Positions 44,674-53,536 of a DNA stretch of 53,805 bases are shown piece by piece. Origin of the DNA: RGIG5612 sp963589005 (GTDB taxonomy: Bacteria > Bacillota > Clostridia > Lachnospirales > Lachnospiraceae); NCBI GenBank assembly GCA_963589005.1, contig CAVAJR010000014.1, positions 1 to 53,805 on the forward strand, given 5' to 3'. A model generated the notes under the pieces. It searched no databases and had not been told where the DNA came from. It worked only from the letters and a program-made list of their open reading frames with translations. Numbering within the stretch: the first letter of the stretch is position 1; each line of letters opens with the position of its first letter. Made by a program: the position numbers and the translations under genes.

Positions 44674-45726
44674 CTAACTGTTAATTACTATAGTCTTATC
44701 CTGCTTGCTTGACTCAAATGCTGCAAGCACAGCCCTCAGAGCATTGACACACCGCTCGTCAGCCGCATCAGTGCGGTCGCCATTTACTATTGCGCTGATG
44801 AATCGCCTTATTACGCCGGACTGCAGCTGATTTTCATTGGTCATCATGCGATCAAGGTCATAATATATCTTATCTCCCCTGTCAGTTGAGATCTGAATAG
44901 TATGCTCACTGTTATCATATAATCTCATAAGGCCCTTGGTTCCAAAGATAACAGTAGAATTATCCTCCTCGCCATAATCAGTCCAGCTGGTGGTCATAGT
45001 TCCCATGGTGCCCTTAGACATTTTGAAAATGCATATGGCATTGTCTTCAAGCTCTATTAATTTGCCGGAGGAATCTCTCTTATCAAGCGTTGCTATCTTG
45101 GCTGTAACCTCGGTAATGTAATCATCCAGCAGATATTGGATCAAGTCCGTCTTATGAATTCCCAGGTCTGCCATCGCGCCCATGGATGCGATATTCTTAT
45201 CAAAAAACCATATGTCCTTAGAAATGCACTCATCTCCCGGCTCGCTGCACCATCTCTCAGGACCCCCATGACAGAAGGTTGTCTTAAATGTCAGCGGTTT
45301 TCCTATAATCCCCTGCTCCAACAGTTCCTTAGCCCTTATATGTCCTGTATTATATCTCTGATTCTGACCAATCATCAGGAAAACACCTGTTTCCCCGGCC
45401 ACCCTTACCATTTCTTCTGCATCTTCTACAGTTGTTGCCATCGGCTTCTCGCATAACACATGCTTGCCTGCCCTCATGGCCTGTATGGATATCTGAGCAT
45501 GAGCGTTATTGGCCGCACATACACTTACTGCATCTATTGTCAGATCTGCTAACATCTCATCAATGGTCTGATATACCCTGCCGCCGTATTTTTGTGCCAT
45601 CCTCTCGGTATTTTCCTGACGTTTATCAAAAAAGCCAATGATATTTGCATTAGCATTTGACGCATACTCAGGTGCATGCCTTCGCTGTGCTATCTTACCG
45701 CAACCGATAATTCCAACATTTACCAT
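44674..45726 (-). CDS. Gfo/Idh/MocA-family NAD(P)-dependent oxidoreductase
   Basis: About 350 residues from MVNVGIIGCGKIAQRRH, whose GxGxxA Rossmann loop binds NAD(P). HVLCEKPMATT carries the catalytic-region Lys-Pro pair and DLGIHKTDLIQYLL the His of the active site. The C-terminal half is the usual beta-sheet domain. Start chosen for AAGGAG with 7 bases; the frame is open 9 codons more. These enzymes act on sugars, inositols or their acids; the substrate cannot be told. Its 3' end faces CotH across element R4. Confidence 0.93.
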   Translation of the reverse strand: MVNVGIIGCGKIAQRRHAPEYASNANANIIGFFDKRQENTERMAQKYGGRVYQTIDEMLADLTIDAVSVCAANNAHAQISIQAMRAGKHVLCEKPMATTVEDAEEMVRVAGETGVFLMIGQNQRYNTGHIRAKELLEQGIIGKPLTFKTTFCHGGPERWCSEPGDECISKDIWFFDKNIASMGAMADLGIHKTDLIQYLLDDYITEVTAKIATLDKRDSSGKLIELEDNAICIFKMSKGTMGTMTTSWTDYGEEDNSTVIFGTKGLMRLYDNSEHTIQISTDRGDKIYYDLDRMMTNENQLQSGVIRRFISAIVNGDRTDAADERCVNALRAVLAAFESSKQDKTIVINS

Positions 45727-45788
45727 TTTTTTGCTCCTTTCTCTTGACCTCACTTTCAGTGCTTTTGACGCCTTGTTCCGTCTGCCCC

Positions 45789-48191
45789 TTAGGATAACGC
45801 CCTTCGCTCATATGTCTTCTTGTCAGCAAATGCAGCGAGCTGATCTATATTACCGCCTCCATTTGCATCGTCCTCCTGCAGCAGTCTCTTCGGATGAAGC
45901 ATTACAATATCAGCTATACCGCTCCAATTTTTCAGCACGATCCTGGCAATTGCCGGATCAAACTGCGTTCCTATATTTCTCTCAATCTCTGCTTTGCATT
46001 CATCAATGCTCATACTGTCTCTGTATACGCGTTTAGACGTCATGGCATCTATACTATCAGCAATAGCGATTATTCTTGACTCTAACGGAATATCAGTACC
46101 GCTTATGCCATCCGGATATCCCCTGCCGTCATATCTTTCATGATGATGTAAAATAATCTGCGAAATATCATACATTCCCTGCGCCTTGCTTATGATATCT
46201 GCACCGATTTCGGAATGCCGCTTTACTATGCCGAATTCTTCATCAGTCAATGGCCCTGCCTTTCTTAATATGCTGTCAGGTATTCCCACCTTACCGATAT
46301 CGTGAAGAGATGCCGCTTTTTCGACATTATATAATGTGGCACTGCTGATACCTAATCTTGAACCGATAAAAAGTGATAATTCGCTTACACGGGCAGAATG
46401 ATCCGCAGTATATTCATCTCTGGCCTCTAGTGTTGTTACTATGCAGTCAATAATATTCTGAAGATCCCTGGCCAGATTCCTGTCATCACCCGTATTCATG
46501 GAGACCTTATTTCTGTACATCTTAATGTCAGCTTCCTGTTTCCATTCACTTACGCTTAATCTTTCGCCGGTCGATTTGAACATACAGCTGTATCCGCTGG
46601 CAATGGAGATCTTCCATCTGCTGGTTTCATTATGAGCCGCTATTTTCTTATTCAGCATAGCGCTGTAATAATTAACGGAATTCTTAGGATTGTTCATTAC
46701 CACAACGAATTCGTCACCGCCTATCCTATAGCACTCACCATCGTTTCCATATACACTTTCTATCAGTCTGGCTGTGGTTATTATCAGTTCATCCCCTGCC
46801 AAATGTCCATACTGGTCATTGGTTGACTTGAGCCCATTTATATCCATCATTATGAGCACGGCACCATTTGCTTCCTGCTGTTCTGCCTCTGTCTCTCTTA
46901 ATTTCTGTTCAAAGGCTCTTCTGTTCTTTAATCCCGTAAGCTGATCATGGGTCGCAAGTTCTTTGTATATTTTTGCCTCTGATATCTTCTGCTCTTCCTC
47001 TCTGCGTCTTTTCATATTAGTGCTGAGCGTTGCAGCAAATAACAGGATCAGAAATATGATGATACCCGCAACCAGGCTGTTCTTATAATTTTCATGAGAG
47101 CCCGTCCAGTACATAAGCATTGCATTTATGGCACACAGACTGAGGCATATAACACCTGCTTCTATCAGATTGTTTTCGCGATTTCCCCCATATACCAATC
47201 TGTTTTTTCTAAGTGTCATAATACATGTTGCTATATCCACATATACCAATATGTGTGATACGACAAGCATATACTGCAGCTCTACTGTTCCTGTCAGGCT
47301 TAATACAGTCTGTACTATTACGTTGAGGGCACCAATAATAGTCATTACCTCCAGCAGCCTGCTCTCTCCTTTTATTGTATGCATGACAAATAAGATCATG
47401 GGGATTGGCAATATCATAAGCGCCAGGTAACATACCATTCCCGCCACTTCCTGATCGATCTTTACCAGAACCGGCAAATTGGAGTCGGCAGAACGCCATA
47501 ATACAGTACATATCAAAAAAACCAATATACAGCTGAATCTGGTCTTGTATTCTTTTTTTGCCAGGTAATATATAAGAAATCCCAGGAACAAAAGTCCCAG
47601 TAATATGAAAAATATCAATGAAATGATTGTTATAAGCTCACTTGCAATAATTTCGTATTTTGCGTCATGGATATCGCCAAATTCCATCTCGCCTAATACA
47701 TATATCCCATTTTCCGATGAAGTGTATTTTATCTCGATCTCATTGGTTTCCCTTGGAATAACCACGAATCTGTAACCGGTATATTTTATCTGATCTGACA
47801 GTTCCGTAGTATTGGCCTGATACAATCGTTTGCCGTCTGCAGATATGATTATGCCATATCTGTTATTATCAAATCCGATAACTGCATCTATCAGTCTTGC
47901 ATCTGACATATTTCTTCGGAGTTCTATTGATTGTCCGGCAACTGTTTTTATGCTGCACGGAAGAGTAACATCCTCCGACGTTCCATCCTCATAAACTACT
48001 CTCCAACCGGTGTTCATGCGCTCCATTGAAGAAGTATTTTCCAAAAGTTCAGAGGGCTCTATTACTTCCTTTTTGGTGCCCTGCATGATCACTTCAGTTC
48101 TTATGATACTGAAAATCGCACACAGCGCTGCAGCTGTCAGAGTTATTATCACAATTGTAAGCAGGGTCCTAGAATTTTTCTTTTCTTTCAT
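45789..48191 (-). CDS. Membrane GGDEF and HD-GYP protein (c-di-GMP turnover)
   Basis: An 800-residue protein. N-terminal helix (15-35), an extracytoplasmic beta-rich domain (about 40-190), then about seven or eight helices resembling 7TMR-DISM receptors (195-390). A GGDEF domain follows with an intact RIGGDEFVVV motif, so diguanylate cyclase activity is possible. The last 190 residues are HD-GYP: HDIGKVGIPDSIL and HHERYDGRGYPDGISG, with all metal ligands, so c-di-GMP hydrolysis is expected. It is bifunctional on paper. ATG at 48191 is used; a TTG three codons upstream is possible. Confidence 0.93.
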   Translation of the reverse strand: MKEKKNSRTLLTIVIITLTAAALCAIFSIIRTEVIMQGTKKEVIEPSELLENTSSMERMNTGWRVVYEDGTSEDVTLPCSIKTVAGQSIELRRNMSDARLIDAVIGFDNNRYGIIISADGKRLYQANTTELSDQIKYTGYRFVVIPRETNEIEIKYTSSENGIYVLGEMEFGDIHDAKYEIIASELITIISLIFFILLGLLFLGFLIYYLAKKEYKTRFSCILVFLICTVLWRSADSNLPVLVKIDQEVAGMVCYLALMILPIPMILFVMHTIKGESRLLEVMTIIGALNVIVQTVLSLTGTVELQYMLVVSHILVYVDIATCIMTLRKNRLVYGGNRENNLIEAGVICLSLCAINAMLMYWTGSHENYKNSLVAGIIIFLILLFAATLSTNMKRRREEEQKISEAKIYKELATHDQLTGLKNRRAFEQKLRETEAEQQEANGAVLIMMDINGLKSTNDQYGHLAGDELIITTARLIESVYGNDGECYRIGGDEFVVVMNNPKNSVNYYSAMLNKKIAAHNETSRWKISIASGYSCMFKSTGERLSVSEWKQEADIKMYRNKVSMNTGDDRNLARDLQNIIDCIVTTLEARDEYTADHSARVSELSLFIGSRLGISSATLYNVEKAASLHDIGKVGIPDSILRKAGPLTDEEFGIVKRHSEIGADIISKAQGMYDISQIILHHHERYDGRGYPDGISGTDIPLESRIIAIADSIDAMTSKRVYRDSMSIDECKAEIERNIGTQFDPAIARIVLKNWSGIADIVMLHPKRLLQEDDANGGGNIDQLAAFADKKTYERRALS

Positions 48192-48230
48192 TGTAGCCAA
48201 CCAAGCCCGCTTATGCCAGCACCGTCACCG

Positions 48231-48272
48231 ATAAAAAGCGATCTGTCCTGCCTGAAGAATCTTCGTCAGGCA
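48231..48272 (-). terminator. Possible terminator after signal peptidase
   Basis: TGCCTGA (48249-48255) pairs with TCAGGCA (48266-48272) and an inner GAA/TTC extends the stem. Read on the minus strand a TTTTT occurs about ten bases past it, so the tract is displaced. Confidence 0.45.
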
Positions 48273-48278
48273 TATGTT

Positions 48279-48893
48279 TTAAAACAGCACTCCTATTATC
48301 TGTGCAGCTGACACCGGGCCAAATGTTCTCGAATCTATTGAATATAAACCTCCGGTATCCGGATTGAGTCCTCTGTTATCTCCTGCCACGAAGAAACTGT
48401 TTTCCGGTACTGTAAGAGGATATGTCACATTGCCGGATGTTGCTGCAACCGTCTCTCCTGTGCCATATTCGGATAACTCACCATTTACATACAGCGCACC
48501 ATTTTTTATTTCCACCTTGTCGCCTGCGGCTGCAACAATTCGCTTGATATAGAACGAGCCGTCCGCATCTCCGTCCAGATAATTCATCGCTATAACATCA
48601 CCCACGTTATAGATTTTATCAATGCGACTGTAGAAAACCAGCTGTCCGCTGCTATATGTAGGATACATGGACATACCAGATACAAATGAAAAACCAATCA
48701 GCGTTCTTGATATCACAAACAGCACTATCAGCACAGCCACTGCCATGCCCGCAATTTTAAGCATCTTGTGTCTGTTCCGTCTAAATCGTTTCTCGTATTT
48801 GCTTGTATCTGTGATTTTTTCCTTCATGTGGGCTATATTCTCATGTTTCGGGGCATTTTGCAATAAAATGATATCCCGTTTCGGGTGGGACAT
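48279..48893 (-). CDS. lepB: Type I signal peptidase
   Basis: A 204-residue membrane serine protease that removes signal peptides of exported proteins. One transmembrane helix (about 46-66) leads to SGMSMYPT with the catalytic Ser (near 74) and FYIKRIVAAAGD with the general-base Lys (near 116). FVAGDNRG and the closing region complete the family set. The single-helix form is the Gram-positive type. The frame may start at an internal Met 22 codons in; neither has a clear ribosome site. It lies 87 bases upstream of the GGDEF gene on the same strand. Confidence 0.93.
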   Translation of the reverse strand: MSHPKRDIILLQNAPKHENIAHMKEKITDTSKYEKRFRRNRHKMLKIAGMAVAVLIVLFVISRTLIGFSFVSGMSMYPTYSSGQLVFYSRIDKIYNVGDVIAMNYLDGDADGSFYIKRIVAAAGDKVEIKNGALYVNGELSEYGTGETVAATSGNVTYPLTVPENSFFVAGDNRGLNPDTGGLYSIDSRTFGPVSAAQIIGVLF

Positions 48894-48913
48894 TCAGCCT
48901 ACAGCTTAATCGC

Positions 48914-49453
48914 TTAGATATCCAAGCACATCTCATACCAGGCTTCGCCGCCCCATTCTGAGACTCCGATACCCCTGTTTTTGAAGCCAAAGCTCTCATA
49001 CATTGAAACCTTCTCAGGAAGACATGTAAGGATCAGTTTTTTTCTTCCTTTGATTTTCTCTCGTTCCTTATATTGCTCAACTAATTCTCTGGCAAGTCCC
49101 TGACCTCTATATTCCGGAAGAACATCTAATCCCAGGAGCATAATATTGGATCCGTCCGGATCATGAACCCTGGCATCGGTAAAAAAATCATCAGTCAAGT
49201 GTTCATTATCAGTTGCCAGTCCGCTTAGTAGTCCTGCTATCTTGCCTGTTAACTTATCCTCTGCAACTAATAGGAACTCTGGTGCCCTTTCTACCCTATC
49301 AGTCATATGTTGCAACGAGCAGGCTTCATTAGGCGGAAAGCAAATACTTTCAATCTCTGCAGTTACAACCGCTTCGTTCTTACGTACATTGCGGAATGTA
49401 TACTTTTCATGAAGAAATTCTCTTCTTGCTTCTAATTCTTTATTATTGATCAT
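48914..49453 (-). CDS. GNAT-family N-acetyltransferase
   Basis: About 179 residues from MINNKELEARREF. The acetyl-CoA binding signature is LGLDVLPEYRGQGLARELVEQY near residues 105-125, with the R/Q-x-x-G-x-G/A loop. The C-terminal YESFGFKNRGIG is typical. ATG follows AAGGA. Substrate unknown. It begins the less conserved right-hand part of the window. Confidence 0.9.
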   Translation of the reverse strand: MINNKELEARREFLHEKYTFRNVRKNEAVVTAEIESICFPPNEACSLQHMTDRVERAPEFLLVAEDKLTGKIAGLLSGLATDNEHLTDDFFTDARVHDPDGSNIMLLGLDVLPEYRGQGLARELVEQYKEREKIKGRKKLILTCLPEKVSMYESFGFKNRGIGVSEWGGEAWYEMCLDI

Positions 49454-49566
49454 TTTGATAGTCCTTCTATTTGTACGGAACAAAAATTGCTTTCGGGTGG
49501 GAAGTTTTCTTTATTTTCAAATAAAAACTGAGCCATATACGCTGGCATATAGTTGATTCCGTTCTC

Positions 49567-49737
49567 TCATTTATAATCCTTCGTATGAACCACATATTTG
49601 TCTATTATCCGACTGCTAAGCTTTTCACAAAACACGTCTAAGGAAGGATAACTCAAATCCCCGTTCATGTAAATTCGAAATCTACGCAAATCCCCGTTCA
49701 TCTCTTTCAGCAGGTAATCGCTATTCAGAACCTTCAT
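49567..49737 (-). CDS. Possible 56-aa ORF with internal MNGDL duplication
   Basis: A frame of 56 codons starting MKVLNSDYLLKE and ending VVHTKDYK. It contains two copies of MNGDL encoded by 15-base direct repeats CAAATCCCCGTTCAT (49654-49668, 49687-49701). There is no good ribosome site and no family I know. It may be a remnant of a longer gene, or chance. The rest of 49454-49790 shows nothing else. Confidence 0.3.
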   Translation of the reverse strand: MKVLNSDYLLKEMNGDLRRFRIYMNGDLSYPSLDVFCEKLSSRIIDKYVVHTKDYK

Positions 49738-49794
49738 AGACAACGACTAAAAGTGAAAAGCAGATGCAGGAGGCAATTTAATTATAGGTTTTCC

Positions 49795-49841
49795 TTGTTA
49801 ACGTAAGTAAACCTGCTATAATAGAGTTAGCGTTGGCTAAC
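49795..49841 (+). promoter_or_regulatory. Promoter and hairpin upstream of the methyltransferase
   Basis: TTGTTA (49795-49800), a 16-base spacer and a perfect TATAAT (49817-49822). Directly downstream GTTAGC-GTTG-GCTAAC (49826-49841) forms a 6-bp hairpin next to the AAGGAG ribosome site. CCTTGTTA and TAACAAGG at the two ends are also complementary. Confidence 0.6.
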
Positions 49842-49853
49842 AAGGAGAATCGT

Positions 49854-50519
49854 ATGGAAAAGACAAGTAAATATTATAAGAGTCTTACAATAAAAGAATT
49901 CACTGAAGCTGCTGAAAGATATGAAGGCAAGAATGCAGGAATCTATGAGATGTGCAAATATGATTATCCTCAGATTTTAGAGGAAATCGAAAAGGAGTCG
50001 TTTACAGATCTGCTGGATGCCGGTTGTGGACCAGCACCAATGCTTTCACTATTATCAGAGAAATATCCAGATAAGAATTATACCGGGATCGATCTTACAG
50101 AAAAGATGATTGAAGTAGCCCAGTCCAAAAACATACCCAATGCAGCCTTTGTTGTAGGCGATTGTGAGAATCTGCCTTTTAAGGAAAACAGTTTCGATGT
50201 TGTAATCTGTTCTATGTCAGCTCATCATTATCCGGAGATCCAGAACTTCTATAATTCGGTATTCAGAGTACTTCGACCGGGCGGAAGATTTATCATGCGT
50301 GACTGCACATTGGACAGCAAGGCACTCAGATGGTTTTGCAAGCATATTGAAATTCCGCTTGCAAATCTTTGCGGACATGGAGATGTTGCCATGCTTCAAA
50401 GGGAAGATGTAAGAGCCGGGCTTGAGAAAGCCGGGATGAAAGTGCTGAAGTGTGAGGCTCAGAAAAAAATGAGACTGCATGTGTTGGCCAAAAAGCCAGC
50501 GGATTGCGCTATCATATAA
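49854..50519 (+). CDS. SAM-dependent methyltransferase, class I
   Basis: A 221-residue Methyltransf_11/25-type enzyme. LLDAGCGPAPMLSLL binds SAM (motif I), GIDLTEKMIEVA is motif II, GDCENLPFKENSFDVVICS holds motifs III/IV, and LRPGGRFIMRD motif V. ATG at 49854 follows AAGGAG with 6 bases. Ends converge with the ATPase gene, overlapping by 8 bases. Target (small molecule or other) unknown. Confidence 0.9.
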   Translation: MEKTSKYYKSLTIKEFTEAAERYEGKNAGIYEMCKYDYPQILEEIEKESFTDLLDAGCGPAPMLSLLSEKYPDKNYTGIDLTEKMIEVAQSKNIPNAAFVVGDCENLPFKENSFDVVICSMSAHHYPEIQNFYNSVFRVLRPGGRFIMRDCTLDSKALRWFCKHIEIPLANLCGHGDVAMLQREDVRAGLEKAGMKVLKCEAQKKMRLHVLAKKPADCAII

Positions 50520-51963
50520 ACCCAACAATATTTTCAAGGTCATAAAGTGCAGTTCCATTATCCTTTGCCCCATTAACAATCTTCTCATCAAATCCGCTCT
50601 CTGAAAACAATGCATAATAGAATTTAGCGTTTGCCTTTAAAGGTGTCAGTTTAGCCTGTGTATCAAGATATTCTGCATAAGAAAACGGAACTCCTTTAAA
50701 CTTACATTCTCCAACTAGATAGTTTTCTCCAGTCCTATCAATACAAAGCACATCTATCTCTGTTTCTGCAATTCTAAGACCATTCTCCTTTTTTGTATCA
50801 CGTACAGTTGTTTTGCCAAACCATCTCCCCATTTTCGTATATCGGAACGGAAGTTCATTTTTCTTTTGCTTCTGCCTTACAAACTCCCTGCATACATCCT
50901 CAAAAGCAAATGAAGCAAATGCATGAAGTGCCGGCTTTATAGCGTATTCATAAACGCCGTCCACATCTCCATCTTCAAGCTGTGAGTAATTTGCAAAACC
51001 AAAGGCATACCAGAAGCGGAAGAAGTTATCCGTCAGTCGATATGTTCCACGACTTGTATTTGCATGTTCTTTTGCTTTTGTATCAACTGAAAACCCTCTT
51101 TCTACTATTCCAAGCTCAATCAAATTTTTCAGATATACACTTGTTTTTGATGTATCTTCAACAAGAGACTTTTGGCTGATATCATTAAGTTTTGTATTCC
51201 CCATTGCTACTGCCTCAATAATGGAATTATAGATTGGTGTTTCCCTTAATTCCTGATGTAAGAGAAATTCAACCTCGCTATATAAAACGCATCCTTTTGT
51301 CAGGATGTTTTTCTTGATATTATCTTCTACAGAAAGTTTTGGATTCCACTGCCTTAAGTAATGAGGAATTCCACCCAGAACTGAGTATGCGATCACTTTG
51401 TCACGAGCGGAATAGTCAGGAAAGAATTTTACAGCATCATAGAATCCCATTTCCTTCATCTGATAAATTCCTGTGGCTCTGCCATAGAGTGGATTCTTCT
51501 CAGCAAGTAATTCTTTTTCGATAAAACTCATGGCACTTCCACAGAGAATAATCATAACATTACTCTGACGAAATTCTGAATCCCAAAGATTTTGCAAAAT
51601 GGAAGGTATACTTTTATTTCCACGGCACATATACGGGAACTCATCTATAACAAGCAACTTCTTTTTATCTTCATACGGTAAGTCAAGGACTGTACGAAAA
51701 GCTTTTTCCCAATCTTCAAACTCTGAAATGTAATTTCTTGCAGGAATATCTTCCTTAAGCAAGCGAGATGAAAAGTTCCTTAGCTGCACCTTATCGGTTA
51801 TCTGTGTACAGGAAAAGAAAACATGTGGTTTATCCTTACAAAATTCTCTTAAGGTTTCCGTCTTGCCCACACGACGGCGCCCATAGAGAACGATCAGCTG
51901 ACCATCATCTGCTTCATATTTTTCATTTAAAAATTTTAATTCAGCCTCTCTGCCAATAAACAT
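50512..51963 (-). CDS. AAA ATPase of the archaeal-ATPase/DUF234 type
   Basis: A 483-residue ATPase. Walker A is LYGRRRVGKTETL near residues 26-38, Walker B KLLVIDEFPYM near 104-114, with a sensor segment IILCGSAMSFIEK. The C-terminal part (about 290-450) is the DUF234 region, which has a nuclease-like core: DVLCIDRTGENYLVGECKF looks like the D..ExK of PD-(D/E)XK nucleases. Such proteins are common, variable and of unknown role, sometimes placed with mobile or defence genes. Stand-alone here, converging with the methyltransferase. Confidence 0.88.
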   Translation of the reverse strand: MFIGREAELKFLNEKYEADDGQLIVLYGRRRVGKTETLREFCKDKPHVFFSCTQITDKVQLRNFSSRLLKEDIPARNYISEFEDWEKAFRTVLDLPYEDKKKLLVIDEFPYMCRGNKSIPSILQNLWDSEFRQSNVMIILCGSAMSFIEKELLAEKNPLYGRATGIYQMKEMGFYDAVKFFPDYSARDKVIAYSVLGGIPHYLRQWNPKLSVEDNIKKNILTKGCVLYSEVEFLLHQELRETPIYNSIIEAVAMGNTKLNDISQKSLVEDTSKTSVYLKNLIELGIVERGFSVDTKAKEHANTSRGTYRLTDNFFRFWYAFGFANYSQLEDGDVDGVYEYAIKPALHAFASFAFEDVCREFVRQKQKKNELPFRYTKMGRWFGKTTVRDTKKENGLRIAETEIDVLCIDRTGENYLVGECKFKGVPFSYAEYLDTQAKLTPLKANAKFYYALFSESGFDEKIVNGAKDNGTALYDLENIVGFI

Positions 51964-52100
51964 ATAATCGCCCCCAAGTGCTTCAAATCTGGATTTACTA
52001 AATCATGATTTGATTTAATTATAACAACAAACAGAAGAAAATCAAGTTCCTGCTCCATTGTAAATTTCTTTTCTTCTGTGTATTATCTGCATTTTCTCGC

Positions 52101-52274
52101 CTACCTATAATCACATTTCTGACATTGAATCATGGGAGTCTCTGACTCTTCTCTGTAGAATGCTCCTGACCAACAGCAGATGCTTTGCAAAATCGGGACA
52201 ACGGATTTTCCTTTTTCTGTAAGGGAATATTCCACTCGTGGAGGAATTTCGTCATAGGATTTCCTTTCGATCAT
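52101..52274 (-). pseudogene. HxlR-family regulator fragment (C-terminal half)
   Basis: A 57-codon frame beginning MIERKSYDEIPPRVEYSLTE and ending with MIQCQKCDYR. It matches the wing of HxlR-type winged-helix regulators (ydevPPrVEYsLTekG) but lacks the first 45-50 residues that carry the recognition helix. A stop codon lies just upstream in frame. It is therefore a 5'-deleted remnant, divergent from the monooxygenase remnant, as intact hxlR genes often are from their target. Confidence 0.7.
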
Positions 52275-52331
52275 GATGGTTAGCTACCGCACTATACTGA
52301 AGCTATAAAATTATCAGATGGAGGTATTCTC

Positions 52332-52475
52332 ATGAACACAGTAAAAGCTTATTTAGAAATCACATTGAAAATTGATGAGGCAAATCGTCCAGCAGCAGCT
52401 AAGGTTTACACAGACTATCGTGGACCTTTCCTCGATACCATCGAAGGAGCCCTCACGAAAGACCTTCTGATCCGC
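52332..52475 (+). pseudogene. Monooxygenase-like gene fragment (N-terminal half)
   Basis: Starts at ATG after GGAGG. The first 48 codons (MNTVKAYLEITLKIDE.. to KDLLIR) read like the N-terminus of small antibiotic-biosynthesis-monooxygenase-type proteins. At about 52475 the similarity stops and the frame runs into unrelated sequence to 52589. The rest of the roughly 100-residue protein is missing. Recalled similarity only. Confidence 0.5.
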
Positions 52476-52569
52476 GCTTTCTCAAGTCCTTGGATATGCT
52501 ATCCGACAGCTCCGAGCTTGTCCGTCCGGTTTCATAAACCACATTGCCGTCTGTCCAATTCATCCGCAT
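52471..52569 (-). pseudogene. DNA-3-methyladenine glycosylase I (Tag) fragment
   Basis: A 33-codon stretch on the minus strand (MNWTDGNVVYETG and TSSELSDSISKDLRKRG) matches an internal piece of Tag just before its usual FKFVG motif. It ends exactly where the monooxygenase fragment on the other strand ends. So two broken genes are joined at 52471-52476. Confidence 0.5.
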
Positions 52570-52638
52570 CCCGCCTTTCTAAGGTTTAATCTTAAATCTG
52601 AGGGCTCTCCAGCACAACACTGTTTCTACTTATACCGT

Positions 52639-53178
52639 TCAGAAGTCGTATCGTACCACCTGGCAGTTCTTTATGCCAAACGACGCAAATTCTTCATTGG
52701 TCATATCCTGAAAATAAGATTGCACCATCCGAGCGATGCCATTGTGTGCCACCAGAATATAGGTCTTCTGATCGGACTCCTCCTTGATTTCATCTAGCAG
52801 ATTATAAATCCGCTGGGCAAGCTGCAGCATGGATTCGCCGCCTTCGTACCGGCATGCAAACGCTTCCTTCGCTTTTTTGAAATCGACTCCATCTCTCGGT
52901 GTGGACTCCCATTTCCCGAAGTTCTGTTCCCTCAGCCTCGATTCTTCCCGGCAAGGAACTCCTGTCATGTCTGAAATAATTTTTGCAGTGTCTGCCGCAC
53001 GGCTAAGCGGCGAATAAAGGATCTCATCCGCCTGGATTGCGCTTTCCAGAATATACCTTCCGGTTTCAGTTGCCTGCTCCATGCCGTGTTCTGTCAACGG
53101 GCTATCTGTTGCTCCGCAAATCTTATTTTCAACGTTCCAAACGGTCTGACCGTGTCTCACAAAGTAAAAATATCCCAT
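52639..53178 (-). CDS. Histidine phosphatase (phosphoglycerate-mutase-like)
   Basis: A 179-residue enzyme from MGYFYFVRHGQTVWN, with the phospho-His in RHGQT, the Arg and Glu region SPLSRAADTA, the proton donor region CREESRLREQNFGKWE, and the second His in LVAHNGIARM. Start chosen for AAGGA with 7 bases. Family members dephosphorylate small metabolites such as alpha-ribazole phosphate or phosphoglycerate; which one is unclear. Confidence 0.9.
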   Translation of the reverse strand: MGYFYFVRHGQTVWNVENKICGATDSPLTEHGMEQATETGRYILESAIQADEILYSPLSRAADTAKIISDMTGVPCREESRLREQNFGKWESTPRDGVDFKKAKEAFACRYEGGESMLQLAQRIYNLLDEIKEESDQKTYILVAHNGIARMVQSYFQDMTNEEFASFGIKNCQVVRYDF

Positions 53179-53228
53179 CGCTAGTTCCTTCTTATATTCT
53201 TTCAAGTTCCTTCTCAATCGAGCTATAG

Positions 53229-53473
53229 TCACAGATAACATCCCGGTCTTCTTGTCTTCAGATAAGTAACTTTATTCCGCAGCTCTGTGGCCTCTCTTAG
53301 ATCAAGCTTGCAGGCAAGAAGTTTCTCCGTATCATCTGCTTTCCTCGCAATCTTTTCTCCGCATTTATCGCAATGGCCTTCTATTACGACACCTAATTTA
53401 TCCTTTCGCAGATTATAGCCCGGTTTAAAAGAAGCGACTCCGCCATTTTCTTATATTTTCCCTTATATTCCAT
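53229..53473 (-). pseudogene. Small zinc-ribbon protein broken by a frameshift
   Basis: ATG at 53473 follows AAGGAAGG and reads MEYKGKYKK, then a run of four A in AAGAAAATGG shifts the frame. In the next frame an open stretch continues GGVASFKPGYNLRKDKLG and on to GHCDKCGEKIARKADD and YLKTRRPGCYL, to a stop at 53229. One extra A would join the two into an 81-residue protein with a CxxC knuckle. Either a real frameshift mutation, a sequencing error at the A run, or slippage. Confidence 0.45.
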
Positions 53474-53536
53474 AACCACATACCTTCCTTATCGTTTCGG
53501 CGCCCCTTCTCATACTTAATTCTAATTTTTTATTTA

